A DNA stretch of 64,000 bases from positions 374,388 through 438,387 of the forward strand of contig NZ_LMMZ01000012.1 of the NCBI RefSeq assembly GCF_001422885.1, given 5' to 3'. The translations under genes were made by a program, and so were the position numbers. The notes below the pieces were generated by a model that saw nothing but the letters and a program-made list of their open reading frames with translations, did not search any database and was not told where the DNA came from. Below, one piece after another: positions 53,087 through 60,541 of this stretch; the stretch's first letter is position 1, and each line of letters opens with the position of its first letter. The stretch comes from Methylobacterium sp. Leaf104. GTDB lineage: Bacteria; Pseudomonadota; Alphaproteobacteria; Rhizobiales; Beijerinckiaceae.

Positions 53087-54670
53087 GTGACGAACGCTCC
53101 CTCGACGAATCCTGACACAACGAATCCTCGCACAACGAATCTTGCCGGACCGGTTCCGAACCGGCGCCAGACCCTCGCCCTCGGGGCGGGTCTCGCCGTC
53201 GCTCTGGGCAGCCCGGCCGAGGCCGCGCCCGCGACGGCACCCGACCCGACCTTCACGCTCCTTCTCGTCAACGACCTCTACCAGATGGCCGAGGTCGACG
53301 GCCGGGGCGGCTTCGCGCGCCTCGCCGCCATCGTGAAGGCCGAGCGCGCCCGGGGCGTGCCGATGCTCTATGCCCATGCGGGCGACACCCTCTCGCCGTC
53401 GCTGCTGTCGGGCTTCGACCGCGGCGCTCACATCGTCGAGCTCCTCAACCGCGCGCCGCCCGACGTGTTCGTGCCGGGCAACCACGAGTTCGATTTCGGC
53501 CCGGCGACCTTCGCCCAGCGCATGGGCGAGGCGAGCTTCCCGGTCCTGGCGGCCAACCTGCGCGACGGGGCCGGCCGGCCCCTGGCGGGCCTGCGCGACC
53601 GGATGGTGGTGACCCTCGGGGGCATCCGGGTCGGCGTGGTGGGAATCGCCCTGGCGAGCACGCCCGAGAAATCGCAGGCGGGCGACCTGCGCTTTTTCCC
53701 CGAGATCGAGACCCTGGCCCGCGAGGTCCAGGTCCTGCGGGAGGAGGGCGTCGACCTCGTGGTGGGCGTCTGCCACACGGCCCGGCCGACGGACGACGCC
53801 ATCGTGGCCGCCCGCCTCGTCGACATCCTGCTCTCGGGCCACGACCACGATCTCGTGGTGCGCTACGACGGCCAGACCGTGATGGCGGAATCGAGCTTCG
53901 ACGCCCATTACGTCACCGCCATCGACGTCACCGCGACGGTGACCGGGACGGGGCGGGACCGCCGGGTGGCGTGGCGCCCGAGCTTCCGCATCCACGACTC
54001 CGCCCAGGTCACCCCCGACCCCGAGACCCTGGCGGTGGTGCAGCGCCTGCAGAGCGAGCTGTCGCGGGAGCTCGACGTGCCGGTGGGCGTGACCCGCGCG
54101 CCCCTCGACAGCCGCATCGCCACGGTGCGGGTCCGCGAGGCGAGCTTCGGCAGCCTGGTCGCGGACGCCATGCGGGCCGCCACCGGGGCGCAGGTCGCGA
54201 TCACCAACGGCGGCGGCATCCGGGGCAACCGGCTCTATCCGGCCGGCACGACCCTGACCCGGCGCGACATCCTCACCGAGCTGCCCTTCGGCAACACGAT
54301 CGTGCTGGTGTCGCTGACGGGCGCGCGCCTCCGCGCCCTCCTCGAAGGGGCGCTCGCCGACTGGGGGCGCCCGGCGGGGCGCTTCCCCCAGGTCTCCGGC
54401 CTCGTGGTCACCCTCGATCCCGCCGCGCCGGTGGGCAAGCGGATCCTGGCGCTGAGCGCGGACGGCGTGCCCGTCGAATCCGACGCGACCTTTACGGTGG
54501 CGTCGAACAACTTCCTGTACGACGGGGGCAACGGCTACGGCGACCTCGCCCGCGGCCGGACCCTGATCGGCCGGACCGACGGCCAGCTCGTGGCCAACGC
54601 GGTGATGGCCTATATCCGTGCCAACGCCCCGCTCCCCGCCCCCGCGGAGGGCCGCATCCTGGTCCGCTGA
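53087..54670 (+). CDS. Secreted 5'-nucleotidase / UshA-like metallophosphatase
   Basis: A 527-residue periplasmic phosphatase. The N-terminus carries a twin-arginine type signal (PNRRQTLALGAGLAVALGS, about residues 24-48), preceded by a TTNP-type repeat. The metallophosphoesterase motifs are LLVNDLYQM (tyrosine where most have the D-x-H histidine), AHAGDTLSPSLLSG, VPGNHEFDFG and LSGHDHDL. The C-terminal 5'-nucleotidase domain has VAITNGGGIRGNRLYPAG and ASNNFLYDGGNGY. It probably dephosphorylates nucleotides for scavenging. The start is GTG. Its stop overlaps the ung start (TGATG). Confidence 0.9.
   Translation: MTNAPSTNPDTTNPRTTNLAGPVPNRRQTLALGAGLAVALGSPAEAAPATAPDPTFTLLLVNDLYQMAEVDGRGGFARLAAIVKAERARGVPMLYAHAGDTLSPSLLSGFDRGAHIVELLNRAPPDVFVPGNHEFDFGPATFAQRMGEASFPVLAANLRDGAGRPLAGLRDRMVVTLGGIRVGVVGIALASTPEKSQAGDLRFFPEIETLAREVQVLREEGVDLVVGVCHTARPTDDAIVAARLVDILLSGHDHDLVVRYDGQTVMAESSFDAHYVTAIDVTATVTGTGRDRRVAWRPSFRIHDSAQVTPDPETLAVVQRLQSELSRELDVPVGVTRAPLDSRIATVRVREASFGSLVADAMRAATGAQVAITNGGGIRGNRLYPAGTTLTRRDILTELPFGNTIVLVSLTGARLRALLEGALADWGRPAGRFPQVSGLVVTLDPAAPVGKRILALSADGVPVESDATFTVASNNFLYDGGNGYGDLARGRTLIGRTDGQLVANAVMAYIRANAPLPAPAEGRILVR
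53105..53146. repeat. 15-bp tandem repeat at the 5' end of the nucleotidase gene
   Basis: ACGAATCCTGACACA recurs with slight change at 53120 (ACGAATCCTCGCACA) and partially at 53135. It codes for TNPDT-TNPRT-TNLAG ahead of the Tat signal, an unusual position that may affect export or be a recent duplication. Confidence 0.8.
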
Positions 54671-55374
54671 TGCCCGAGACGCCCGTCGCCGACGCCCTCG
54701 CCCGCTTCCGGAGATGCGGCTCGTCCTGGCTCGCCCTGCCGTTCTTCGAAGACGGCGCCGCCGAGGCGGTGGCCGCCCGGGTCGATGCCCGCATCGCGGC
54801 CGGCGCCACGGTGCTGCCGGCCCCGGAGAACATCTTCAACGCCCTCGCGCTCACACCCCTCGAGCGGGTGAAGGTCGTCATCCTCGGACAGGACCCCTAT
54901 CCGACGCCGGGCGACGCCAACGGCCTCGCCTTCTCGTATGTGGGCCCGCGCCGACTTCCGGCCTCGCTCAAGGTGATCCTGGCCGAGCTCGCCGAACCGG
55001 GCGCGCCGCCGGCCAGACCCCGGACGGGCGATCTCACGCCCTGGGCCGGGCAGGGCGTGCTCCTGCTCAACGCCGCCCTCACGGTGGAGGCCGGCAAGGC
55101 CGGGGCGCACCTGCGTTACGGCTGGTCGGCCCTGACCGACCAGGCGGTGGCGGCGGTCTCGGCCCGTCCGCAGCCGGCGGTGTTCCTGCTCTGGGGCGCA
55201 CAGGCGCGCGCCCGCGCCGCCCTGGTCGATGCCGGCCGCCACGGCATCGTGGCATGCGGCCATCCCTCGCCGCTCAACCGGGCGCGGGACTTTCCCGGCT
55301 CGCGCCCCTTCGACGCGGCCGATGCCTGGCTGTCCGCCCACGGCGTCACTCCGATCGACTGGCAGCTCGGCTGA
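54670..55374 (+). CDS. ung: Uracil-DNA glycosylase
   Basis: Family 1 UDG (234 aa) that removes uracil from DNA to start base excision repair. The water-activating motif GQDPYP is at residues 73-78 with GDANGLAFS following, and the leucine-loop motif HPSPLNRARDFPGSRPF is near the C-terminus. PWAGQGVLLLNAALTVEAGK is the uracil-binding block. The ATG at 54670 overlaps the stop of the nucleotidase gene by one base, so both are likely co-transcribed. Confidence 0.96.
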   Translation: MPETPVADALARFRRCGSSWLALPFFEDGAAEAVAARVDARIAAGATVLPAPENIFNALALTPLERVKVVILGQDPYPTPGDANGLAFSYVGPRRLPASLKVILAELAEPGAPPARPRTGDLTPWAGQGVLLLNAALTVEAGKAGAHLRYGWSALTDQAVAAVSARPQPAVFLLWGAQARARAALVDAGRHGIVACGHPSPLNRARDFPGSRPFDAADAWLSAHGVTPIDWQLG

Positions 55375-55403
55375 GACCGGGAACGTCCGGTCCGGACCCG
55401 GCC

Positions 55404-55754
55404 TCAGAGCGGACCCTGCTTGGCGAATTCCGAGAACACCGCCCGCAGGACCTTCAGCCGGTCCTCGTAGGATTGCCTCAGGCAGGCGACGTCGGCGGCG
55501 CAGGCGCGGCGCTCGGTGAGCCAGGTCTCCTGGTCCTCGCGCAGTTTCGCGTTGCCGCCCATCGGCAGCATCGCCCGCAGGATCTCGAAACGGGTCGCCA
55601 TCTCCACGTCGAGGTCGTTCAGGGACAGGTGGGCGCAGATCGCCTTCTCGTCGGCGGTCTCCGCCTTCTCGCAGGAGAAGCTCGCCGCCTGCGCCGAGCC
55701 GGCCGCGAGGACGGGGAGCACGACACCGAGCAGCGGGCGGAGAAACGTCACCAT
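55404..55754 (-). CDS. LprI-family (DUF1311) secreted protein
   Basis: A 116-residue periplasmic protein with a signal peptide (FLRPLLGVVLPVLAAGSAQAA) and a mature domain with cysteines arranged FSCEKAETADEKAIC and CAADVACLRQSYEDRL, the pattern of the lysozyme-inhibitor LprI N-terminal family PF07007. Relatives inhibit lysozyme; the role here is inferred. It lies 30 bases upstream of the maf 3' end on the same strand, which leaves room for a separate transcript. Confidence 0.82.
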   Translation of the reverse strand: MVTFLRPLLGVVLPVLAAGSAQAASFSCEKAETADEKAICAHLSLNDLDVEMATRFEILRAMLPMGGNAKLREDQETWLTERRACAADVACLRQSYEDRLKVLRAVFSEFAKQGPL

Positions 55755-55784
55755 GGATCAGGCCTCGCGAGGGCGGGAGGAACG

Positions 55785-56423
55785 TCAGATGCCGAGCCAG
55801 CCCCGCGCCCGCAGACGGGCCAGGAGCGGCAGCAGCGGCAGGCCGAGGATGGTGGAATGCTCGCCCGCGACCGCCGCGAACAGGTGGATGCCGAGGCCCT
55901 CGAGCTGGTAGCCGCCGACGCTGGAGCACACCCGCTCGGGTCCGGCGAGATCGACATAGGCGGCGATCGCCGCGGCATCGAGGGGCCGCATGGTCAGCTG
56001 CGCGGTCTCGACGAAGGTCTCGACCACGGCGCCGTCGACGGCCAGGGCCACCGCCGCGCGCAGCGCATGGGTCCGGCCCGCGAGGGCGCCGATCTGGGCG
56101 CGGGCGGCGGCGAGGTCCGCCGGCTTGTGGAACAGGGTGCCGTCGCATTCGAGGACCTGATCCGCACCGACCACCACGCGCTCGGGCCGGCGGGCCGCCA
56201 CGGCCGAAGCCTTGGCCTCGGCCAGCCGGCGGGCCAGGGCCTCGGGCGGGAGACCGGCGCAGGCCGCCTCCACCGCCCGCTCGTCGATGCCCGGGCTCTC
56301 GGTGTCGACGGCAAGGCCCGCGCTCGCGAGAAGCGCGCGCCGGGTGGCGCTGGTGGAGGCGAGGAGGAGGGGCCGGCTTCCGCGCCAGGGCGAGGCGGGC
56401 ATCGGGCGGCTCGGGCCACTCAC
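55785..56423 (-). CDS. maf: Maf-family nucleoside triphosphate pyrophosphatase
   Basis: A house-cleaning pyrophosphatase (212 aa) acting on modified or non-canonical dNTPs/NTPs. The Maf landmarks are [52 protein letters not shown] and [20 protein letters not shown]. The start is GTG at 56423, overlapping the PPSR stop (GTGA). The PPSR-maf pair next to the chromosome origin is a conserved alphaproteobacterial feature. Confidence 0.94.
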   Translation of the reverse strand: MSGPSRPMPASPWRGSRPLLLASTSATRRALLASAGLAVDTESPGIDERAVEAACAGLPPEALARRLAEAKASAVAARRPERVVVGADQVLECDGTLFHKPADLAAARAQIGALAGRTHALRAAVALAVDGAVVETFVETAQLTMRPLDAAAIAAYVDLAGPERVCSSVGGYQLEGLGIHLFAAVAGEHSTILGLPLLPLLARLRARGWLGI

Positions 56424-57250
56424 GAGGCGATGAATTTCAGGCGGTGCTCGCGGTGCAGGTCGAGGATGGCGGCGGCCGTCTCCTCGATCGAGCGCCGGGT
56501 CACGTCGATGGTCGGCCAGCGGTGCTTGGCGCAGAGCCGCCGGCAGGCGGCGATCTCGTCGGCTACGGCGCTGCGGTCGACGTAGAGGGAGGAATCGTCG
56601 GCCTTCAGGCTGAGGAGGCGGTTCTGGCGGATCTGGACGATGCGCTCCGGGCTGGCGAGGAGCCCGACCAGGAGCGGCTTGCGCGCCGTCTCCAGGCTCT
56701 CGGGCAGGGGCATGCCCGGCACCAGGGGGAAGTTCGCGGTCTTCAGGCCGCGATTGGCGAGGTAGATCGCCGTCGGGGTCTTCGAGGTGCGGCTGACGCC
56801 GATCAGGATCACGTCGGCCTCGTCCACGTCGAGGGGCAGGTTGCCGTCGTCGTGCAGGAGCGTGAAGTTCATCGCGTCGATGCGCTTGAAGTACTCGGCG
56901 TTGAGCATGTGCTGCGCGCCGGGCCGGGCCGTCGAATCCGCCCCGAGATAGGATTGCAGCAGGGCGTGCACCGGCTGCAGCACCGAGAGGCAGGGCGAGC
57001 CGGTCTCGCGGCAGGCCGCCTCCAGCCGCTCGGTGAGATCGTGGCCGACCAGGGTGTAGAGCACGAGGCCCGGCGCGGCCTCGATCTCGGAGATCACCCG
57101 CTCGAGCTGCGGGCCGGAGCGCACCAGGGGATAGACATGCTCGATCGCCGAGACGCCCTCGTACTGGGCGGCGGCCGCGCGGCCCACGTTGATGAGCGTC
57201 TCGCCGGTGGAATCCGAGACGAGGTGCAGGTGAAAATAGCTACGGCTCAT
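56420..57250 (-). CDS. Pyruvate, phosphate dikinase / PEP synthase regulatory protein (PPSR, DUF299)
   Basis: A bifunctional ADP-dependent kinase/phosphorylase (276 aa) that switches pyruvate phosphate dikinase or PEP synthase on and off. The P-loop GVSRTSKT is at residues 151-158, preceded by DADVILI-like EADVILI; the start [20 protein letters not shown] is typical. I use the ATG at 57250 ([10 protein letters not shown]) over a longer, non-conserved start. In Caulobacter the homologue is the first gene to one side of the origin; the 566-base gap to hemE fits this. Confidence 0.94.
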   Translation of the reverse strand: MSRSYFHLHLVSDSTGETLINVGRAAAAQYEGVSAIEHVYPLVRSGPQLERVISEIEAAPGLVLYTLVGHDLTERLEAACRETGSPCLSVLQPVHALLQSYLGADSTARPGAQHMLNAEYFKRIDAMNFTLLHDDGNLPLDVDEADVILIGVSRTSKTPTAIYLANRGLKTANFPLVPGMPLPESLETARKPLLVGLLASPERIVQIRQNRLLSLKADDSSLYVDRSAVADEIAACRRLCAKHRWPTIDVTRRSIEETAAAILDLHREHRLKFIAS

Positions 57251-57308
57251 CGAGAGGCAGTCTCCTCCGGCCCGGCGGAGAGGATCCATGACGGCGCGCC
57301 GCAGGGTC

Positions 57309-57317
57309 TTGTCCACC
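57309..57317 (+). promoter_or_regulatory. Weak DnaA-box-like sequence
   Basis: TTGTCCACC matches TTATCCACA at 7 of 9 positions. It points toward the stronger box at 57343-57351. Confidence 0.4.
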
Positions 57318-57318
57318 G

Positions 57319-57402
57319 GGCTCGGTCAGGGGAGTCGATAAGGGTGGATAAGCCGGCTTGCCCGAACGGTCCAGCGGCTGACCGAGCCGGCTTGTCGACT
57401 CC
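57319..57402. repeat. Interlocked inverted repeats in the origin region
   Basis: GGCTCGGTCAG (57319-57329) pairs with CTGACCGAGCC (57378-57388), and GGAGTCGA (57331-57338) pairs with TCGACTCC (57395-57402). The arms cross rather than nest. Between them AGCCGGCTTG is repeated directly at 57351-57360 and 57385-57394, and the best DnaA box lies in the middle. Confidence 0.75.
57343..57351 (-). promoter_or_regulatory. DnaA box
   Basis: Reads TTATCCACC on the minus strand, 8 of 9 matches to the consensus TTATCCACA. It lies between the arms of the interlocked repeats. Confidence 0.6.
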
Positions 57403-57539
57403 GGCGTCAACACGCGATCACACCGGCGCGATTCCCGCGCGGTTTTGGGAGAATCCGGGACCGAGCCCCCCTCGCCAGCGGCCGGGCATGGGCAAGGCAC
57501 TGTAGGCCATCACCTATCCGGGACATTGGACCCAATCCG

Positions 57540-57555
57540 TTAAAGCCTGATTAAC
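57540..57555 (+). promoter_or_regulatory. CtrA binding site, full consensus
   Basis: TTAA-AGCCTGA-TTAAC fits the alphaproteobacterial CtrA consensus TTAA-N7-TTAAC exactly. In Caulobacter CtrA binds such sites in the origin and blocks initiation. It lies 262 bases upstream of the hemE start, so it could also affect hemE transcription. Confidence 0.7.
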
Positions 57556-57608
57556 GCCGCGACCGCGGGGACGCCCTGTGGACGGTTTCTCGCTCCCGTC
57601 ATCCGCCC

Positions 57609-57655
57609 CTCTAAAAGAAAAAACAGAGTCCTAGAATCTCTCTTTCCTTTTAGAG
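57609..57655. other. AT-rich hairpin, candidate DNA unwinding element
   Basis: CTCTAAAAG (57609-57617) is complementary to CTTTTAGAG (57647-57655) with an AT-rich centre that also holds GANTC sites at 57626 and 57634. It is the most AT-rich block of the gap. It could be the unwinding element or part of the hemE promoter. Confidence 0.5.
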
Positions 57656-57816
57656 AGCCGGTGTGGGGACGAGTGCGGAAGCCCCCTTCCGGGACCCGAG
57701 CGAGAGCAGGAGGTTTCAAGCGAAAGGGATTTCGGAGGGAAGGGTTTTCGAGAGGAGGACATCCGACGCTTCGGTGCTACATACCGGCCCTCAGGGAACG
57801 GGACGTCGGAGATCGG

Positions 57817-58962
57817 ATGAGCCAGGCAGTTGCAGGGGACCGCGTTCCAGGGGATCGAGCGGTCCTGCGGGTTCTCGCGGGCGAAGCCCTGCCCCGTCCC
57901 CCCGCCTGGATGATGCGCCAAGCCGGGCGCTACCTGCCGGAATATCGCGAGGTTCGGGCGAAGGCCGGCTCCTTCCTCGACCTCTGCTACAATCCCGACT
58001 TCGCCACCGAGGTCACGCTGCAGCCGATCCGGCGCTTCGGCTTCGAGGCCTCGATCCTGTTCTCCGACATCCTGGTGATCCCGGACGCGCTGGGCCAGAA
58101 CGTCCGCTTCGTGGAGGGCGAGGGGCCGCGACTCGACGCCATGGCCGGCCGGGCCGAGTTCGAGCGCCTGCGCGAGGCCGGCGATCCGGCGATCTTCGCG
58201 CATCTCGAACCCGTCTTCGAGACGGTGCGGCGCCTGCGCGCCGAGCTCCCCCACGAGACCACGCTGCTGGGCTTCTGCGGCGCGCCCTGGACGGTGGCGA
58301 GCTACATGATCGGCGGTCGCGGCACGCCGGACCTCGCCCCCGCCCGCGCGCTGGCCCGGCACGACACCGCCCTGGTGGAGGCGCTGATCGACCGCCTCGT
58401 CACGGTGCAGACCGAGTACCTCGTGCGCCAGCTCAAGGCCGGGGCCGACGCGGTGCAGATCTTCGAGTCCCATGCCGGCGCGCTGCCCGATGCGCGCGGC
58501 GCCGGCGAGACCAGCGAGGCGGCCGTCAACGAGGTCGCCGAGAGCGCGCTGCCCGAATCCGCGGAGCGCGACGCCCTGACCCGCTGGTCGCTCCAGCCCA
58601 TCGCCCGGATGATCGCCGGGGTCCGCGCCCGGGTGCCGGGGGCCAGGATCATCGTGTTCGCCCGCGGTTCCGGCCTCGACGGCCATGCCCGCGTGGTGCC
58701 CGAGACCGCCGCCGACGCGGTCGGCGTCGACTGGTCGGTGGACCTCAAGGCCCTGCGCGACCGGGTGCCCGCCACGACGGTGACCCAGGGCAACGTCCAT
58801 CCCGAGACGCTGATCGAGGGCGGGGCGGCCCTCGACGCGGCGGTGGACGGGGTGCTCGCCGCCACCGAAGGCCTGCCGCATATCTTCAACCTCGGCCACG
58901 GCATCACCCCGCAGACCCCGATCGCCCATGTCGAGCGCATGCTCGCCCGGCTGCGGGGCTGA
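57817..58962 (+). CDS. hemE: Uroporphyrinogen decarboxylase
   Basis: Decarboxylates uroporphyrinogen III to coproporphyrinogen III in heme synthesis. Active-site blocks PPAWMMRQAGRYLPEYR, LFSDILVIPDALGQ, GFCGAPWTVASYMI and FNLGHGITPQTP are intact. The 381-residue length exceeds the usual 340-355. About 25 extra residues (roughly 225-250, DARGAGETSEAAVNEVAESA) sit between QIFESHAGALP and TRWSLQPIARMI, where most enzymes have FDSWAG followed directly by the helix. The ATG at 57817 is preferred; upstream codons cross the origin-like region. It runs with hemJ, 7 bases apart. Confidence 0.95.
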   Translation: MSQAVAGDRVPGDRAVLRVLAGEALPRPPAWMMRQAGRYLPEYREVRAKAGSFLDLCYNPDFATEVTLQPIRRFGFEASILFSDILVIPDALGQNVRFVEGEGPRLDAMAGRAEFERLREAGDPAIFAHLEPVFETVRRLRAELPHETTLLGFCGAPWTVASYMIGGRGTPDLAPARALARHDTALVEALIDRLVTVQTEYLVRQLKAGADAVQIFESHAGALPDARGAGETSEAAVNEVAESALPESAERDALTRWSLQPIARMIAGVRARVPGARIIVFARGSGLDGHARVVPETAADAVGVDWSVDLKALRDRVPATTVTQGNVHPETLIEGGAALDAAVDGVLAATEGLPHIFNLGHGITPQTPIAHVERMLARLRG

Positions 58963-58969
58963 GGCGGCG

Positions 58970-59416
58970 GTGGACAGCCTCTATCCCTGGCTCAAGGCCG
59001 GGCACCTCGTCGCGCTGATCTCCTGGATGGCGGCGATGCTCTACCTGCCGCGCCTGTTCGTCTATCACGCCTCCCTGGCGCCGGGGCCGCACGCGGCGGC
59101 CCAGTCCGAGACCTTCAAGGTCATGGAGCGGCGGCTGCTGAAGGCGATCATGACCCCGGCGATGATCGCCACCTGGATCTTCGGGCTGATCCTCGCCTGG
59201 ATGAGCGGCTACTACGCCGCCGGCTGGCTCCAGGCGAAGGTCGTCCTGGTGCTCGCCATGAGCGGCATCCACGGCTGGCTCGCCCGGATGGTCAAGGACT
59301 TCGCCGCCGACCGGAACACCCGCGGCCACAAGTTCTACCGCATCCTCAACGAGGTGCCGACGCTCCTCATGATCCTGATCGTGATCCTGGCCGCCGTGAA
59401 GCCGAGTTTCGGATGA
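58970..59416 (+). CDS. hemJ: Protoporphyrinogen IX oxidase HemJ
   Basis: A membrane protoporphyrinogen oxidase (148 aa) that replaces HemG/HemY in many alphaproteobacteria and cyanobacteria. The sequence SLYPWLKAGHLVALISWMAA with its conserved histidine, then LYLPRLFVYHASL, and four hydrophobic helices are typical. The start is GTG at 58970, 7 bases after the hemE stop with GAGG just upstream; the longer in-frame start lies inside hemE. A long hairpin follows at 59426. Confidence 0.93.
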   Translation: MDSLYPWLKAGHLVALISWMAAMLYLPRLFVYHASLAPGPHAAAQSETFKVMERRLLKAIMTPAMIATWIFGLILAWMSGYYAAGWLQAKVVLVLAMSGIHGWLARMVKDFAADRNTRGHKFYRILNEVPTLLMILIVILAAVKPSFG

Positions 59417-59425
59417 GGGCCGTCG

Positions 59426-59479
59426 CCCTTCTTCCCGGGATCACAGGACGACGGGATGCGGTGAACCCGGGAGGAAGGG
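59426..59479. terminator. Long hairpin downstream of hemJ
   Basis: CCCTTCTTCCCGGG (59426-59439) pairs with CCCGGGAGGAAGGG (59466-59479) at 13 of 14 positions around a 26-base loop, starting 9 bases after hemJ. It has no T-run. It may end the hemEJ transcript or be an operator for the zinc transporter gene that begins 63 bases later. Confidence 0.45.
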
Positions 59480-59542
59480 CCGGCCGGGCACGGGGGAACC
59501 GACGGGCCGCCACGGCCCGAGGCGGGACTGAAGGCAGGACCG

Positions 59543-60541
59543 ATGGCTGAGCACACGCACGATCACCACGAACACGACCACGCGCATCACGGGCCTGCAC
59601 CCGCCCATGCCGGGCACGGCCACGGGGGTGGGCATTCGCATGGCGGCCATTCCCATGCGCCGGCCACTTTCGGGCGGGCCTTCGCCATCGGCATCGGCCT
59701 GAACATCGTCTTCGTGATCATCGAGGCGGTCTACGGTTTCGCCAGCGAGTCCATGGCCCTGGTGGCGGATGCCGGCCACAACCTCTCGGACGTGCTCGGG
59801 CTCGTCGTCGCCTGGATCGCCTCGGTGCTGGTCAAGCGCGCGCCCACCGCCCGCTTCACCTACGGCCTGCGCGGCTCCTCGATCCTGGCCGCCCTGTTCA
59901 ACGCGGTGTTCCTGCTGGTGGCCACCGGCGCCATCGCCTGGGAGGCGGTCGCCCGCCTGATCGCCCCCGAGCCGCAGCCGGTGGCGGGCCTGACCGTGAT
60001 GGTGGTGGCCGGCATCGGCATTCTCATCAACGGCGCCACCGCCTGGCTCTTCATGTCCGGCAAGGGCAGCGACATCAACATCCGCGGTGCCTACCTGCAC
60101 ATGGTGGCGGATGCCGCCGTCTCGGCCGGCGTGGTGGTGACTGGCCTCATCATCGTGCTGACGGGGGCGGCCTGGATCGACCCCCTGGTCAGCCTCGTCA
60201 TCGCCGGCCTCATCGTCTGGGCGACCTGGGGCCTCCTGCGCGACAGCGTGGTGATGTCCCTCTCGGCGGTGCCGCCCGGCATCGACCCGGCGGCGGTGGG
60301 GGCCTACCTGCGCGACCGCGCCGGCGTCTCGGACCTGCACGACCTCCACATCTGGCCGATGAGCACCACCGAGATCGCCCTGACGGCCCATCTCGTGATG
60401 GCGGAGGGACACCCGGGCAACGGCTTCCTCATCGCCACCGCCGCCGAGCTGAGAACGCGCTTCGGCATCGGCCACGCCACCCTGCAGATCGAGGAGGCGG
60501 GCGGCCCCGCCTGCGCGCTCGCCGGAGACTGCACCGCATGA
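59543..60541 (+). CDS. Cation diffusion facilitator, zinc/cobalt exporter
   Basis: A CDF exporter (332 aa) with six membrane helices. The N-terminal 42 residues are very His-rich ([13 protein letters not shown] and [15 protein letters not shown]), a metal-buffering segment. The transport site residues are in [13 protein letters not shown] (helix 2) and [12 protein letters not shown] (helix 5). A C-terminal cytoplasmic domain ([20 protein letters not shown]) follows. It is similar to the CzcD/ZitB/DmeF group; I infer zinc. aroE overlaps its stop by 4 bases (ATGA), an unusual pairing. Confidence 0.92.
   Translation: MAEHTHDHHEHDHAHHGPAPAHAGHGHGGGHSHGGHSHAPATFGRAFAIGIGLNIVFVIIEAVYGFASESMALVADAGHNLSDVLGLVVAWIASVLVKRAPTARFTYGLRGSSILAALFNAVFLLVATGAIAWEAVARLIAPEPQPVAGLTVMVVAGIGILINGATAWLFMSGKGSDINIRGAYLHMVADAAVSAGVVVTGLIIVLTGAAWIDPLVSLVIAGLIVWATWGLLRDSVVMSLSAVPPGIDPAAVGAYLRDRAGVSDLHDLHIWPMSTTEIALTAHLVMAEGHPGNGFLIATAAELRTRFGIGHATLQIEEAGGPACALAGDCTA

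Larger units (their letters stand above)
57251..57816. other. oriC: Predicted chromosome replication origin (oriC)
   Basis: The non-coding gap between divergent PPSR and hemE corresponds in synteny to the Caulobacter origin. It contains a good DnaA box (57343-57351) and a weaker one (57309-57317), a perfect CtrA consensus (57540-57555), six GANTC methylation sites (57332, 57397, 57430, 57451, 57626, 57634), interlocked inverted repeats (57319-57402) and an AT-rich hairpin (57609-57655) suited to unwinding. dnaA itself is not in the window. The call rests on synteny plus motif clustering; replication has not been shown. Confidence 0.75.

Noticed and set aside
57631..58929. Long minus-strand open frame opposite hemE
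   Set aside because: hemE is unmistakable on the plus strand; the antisense product is His/Asp/Arg/Gly-rich and would start inside the predicted origin.
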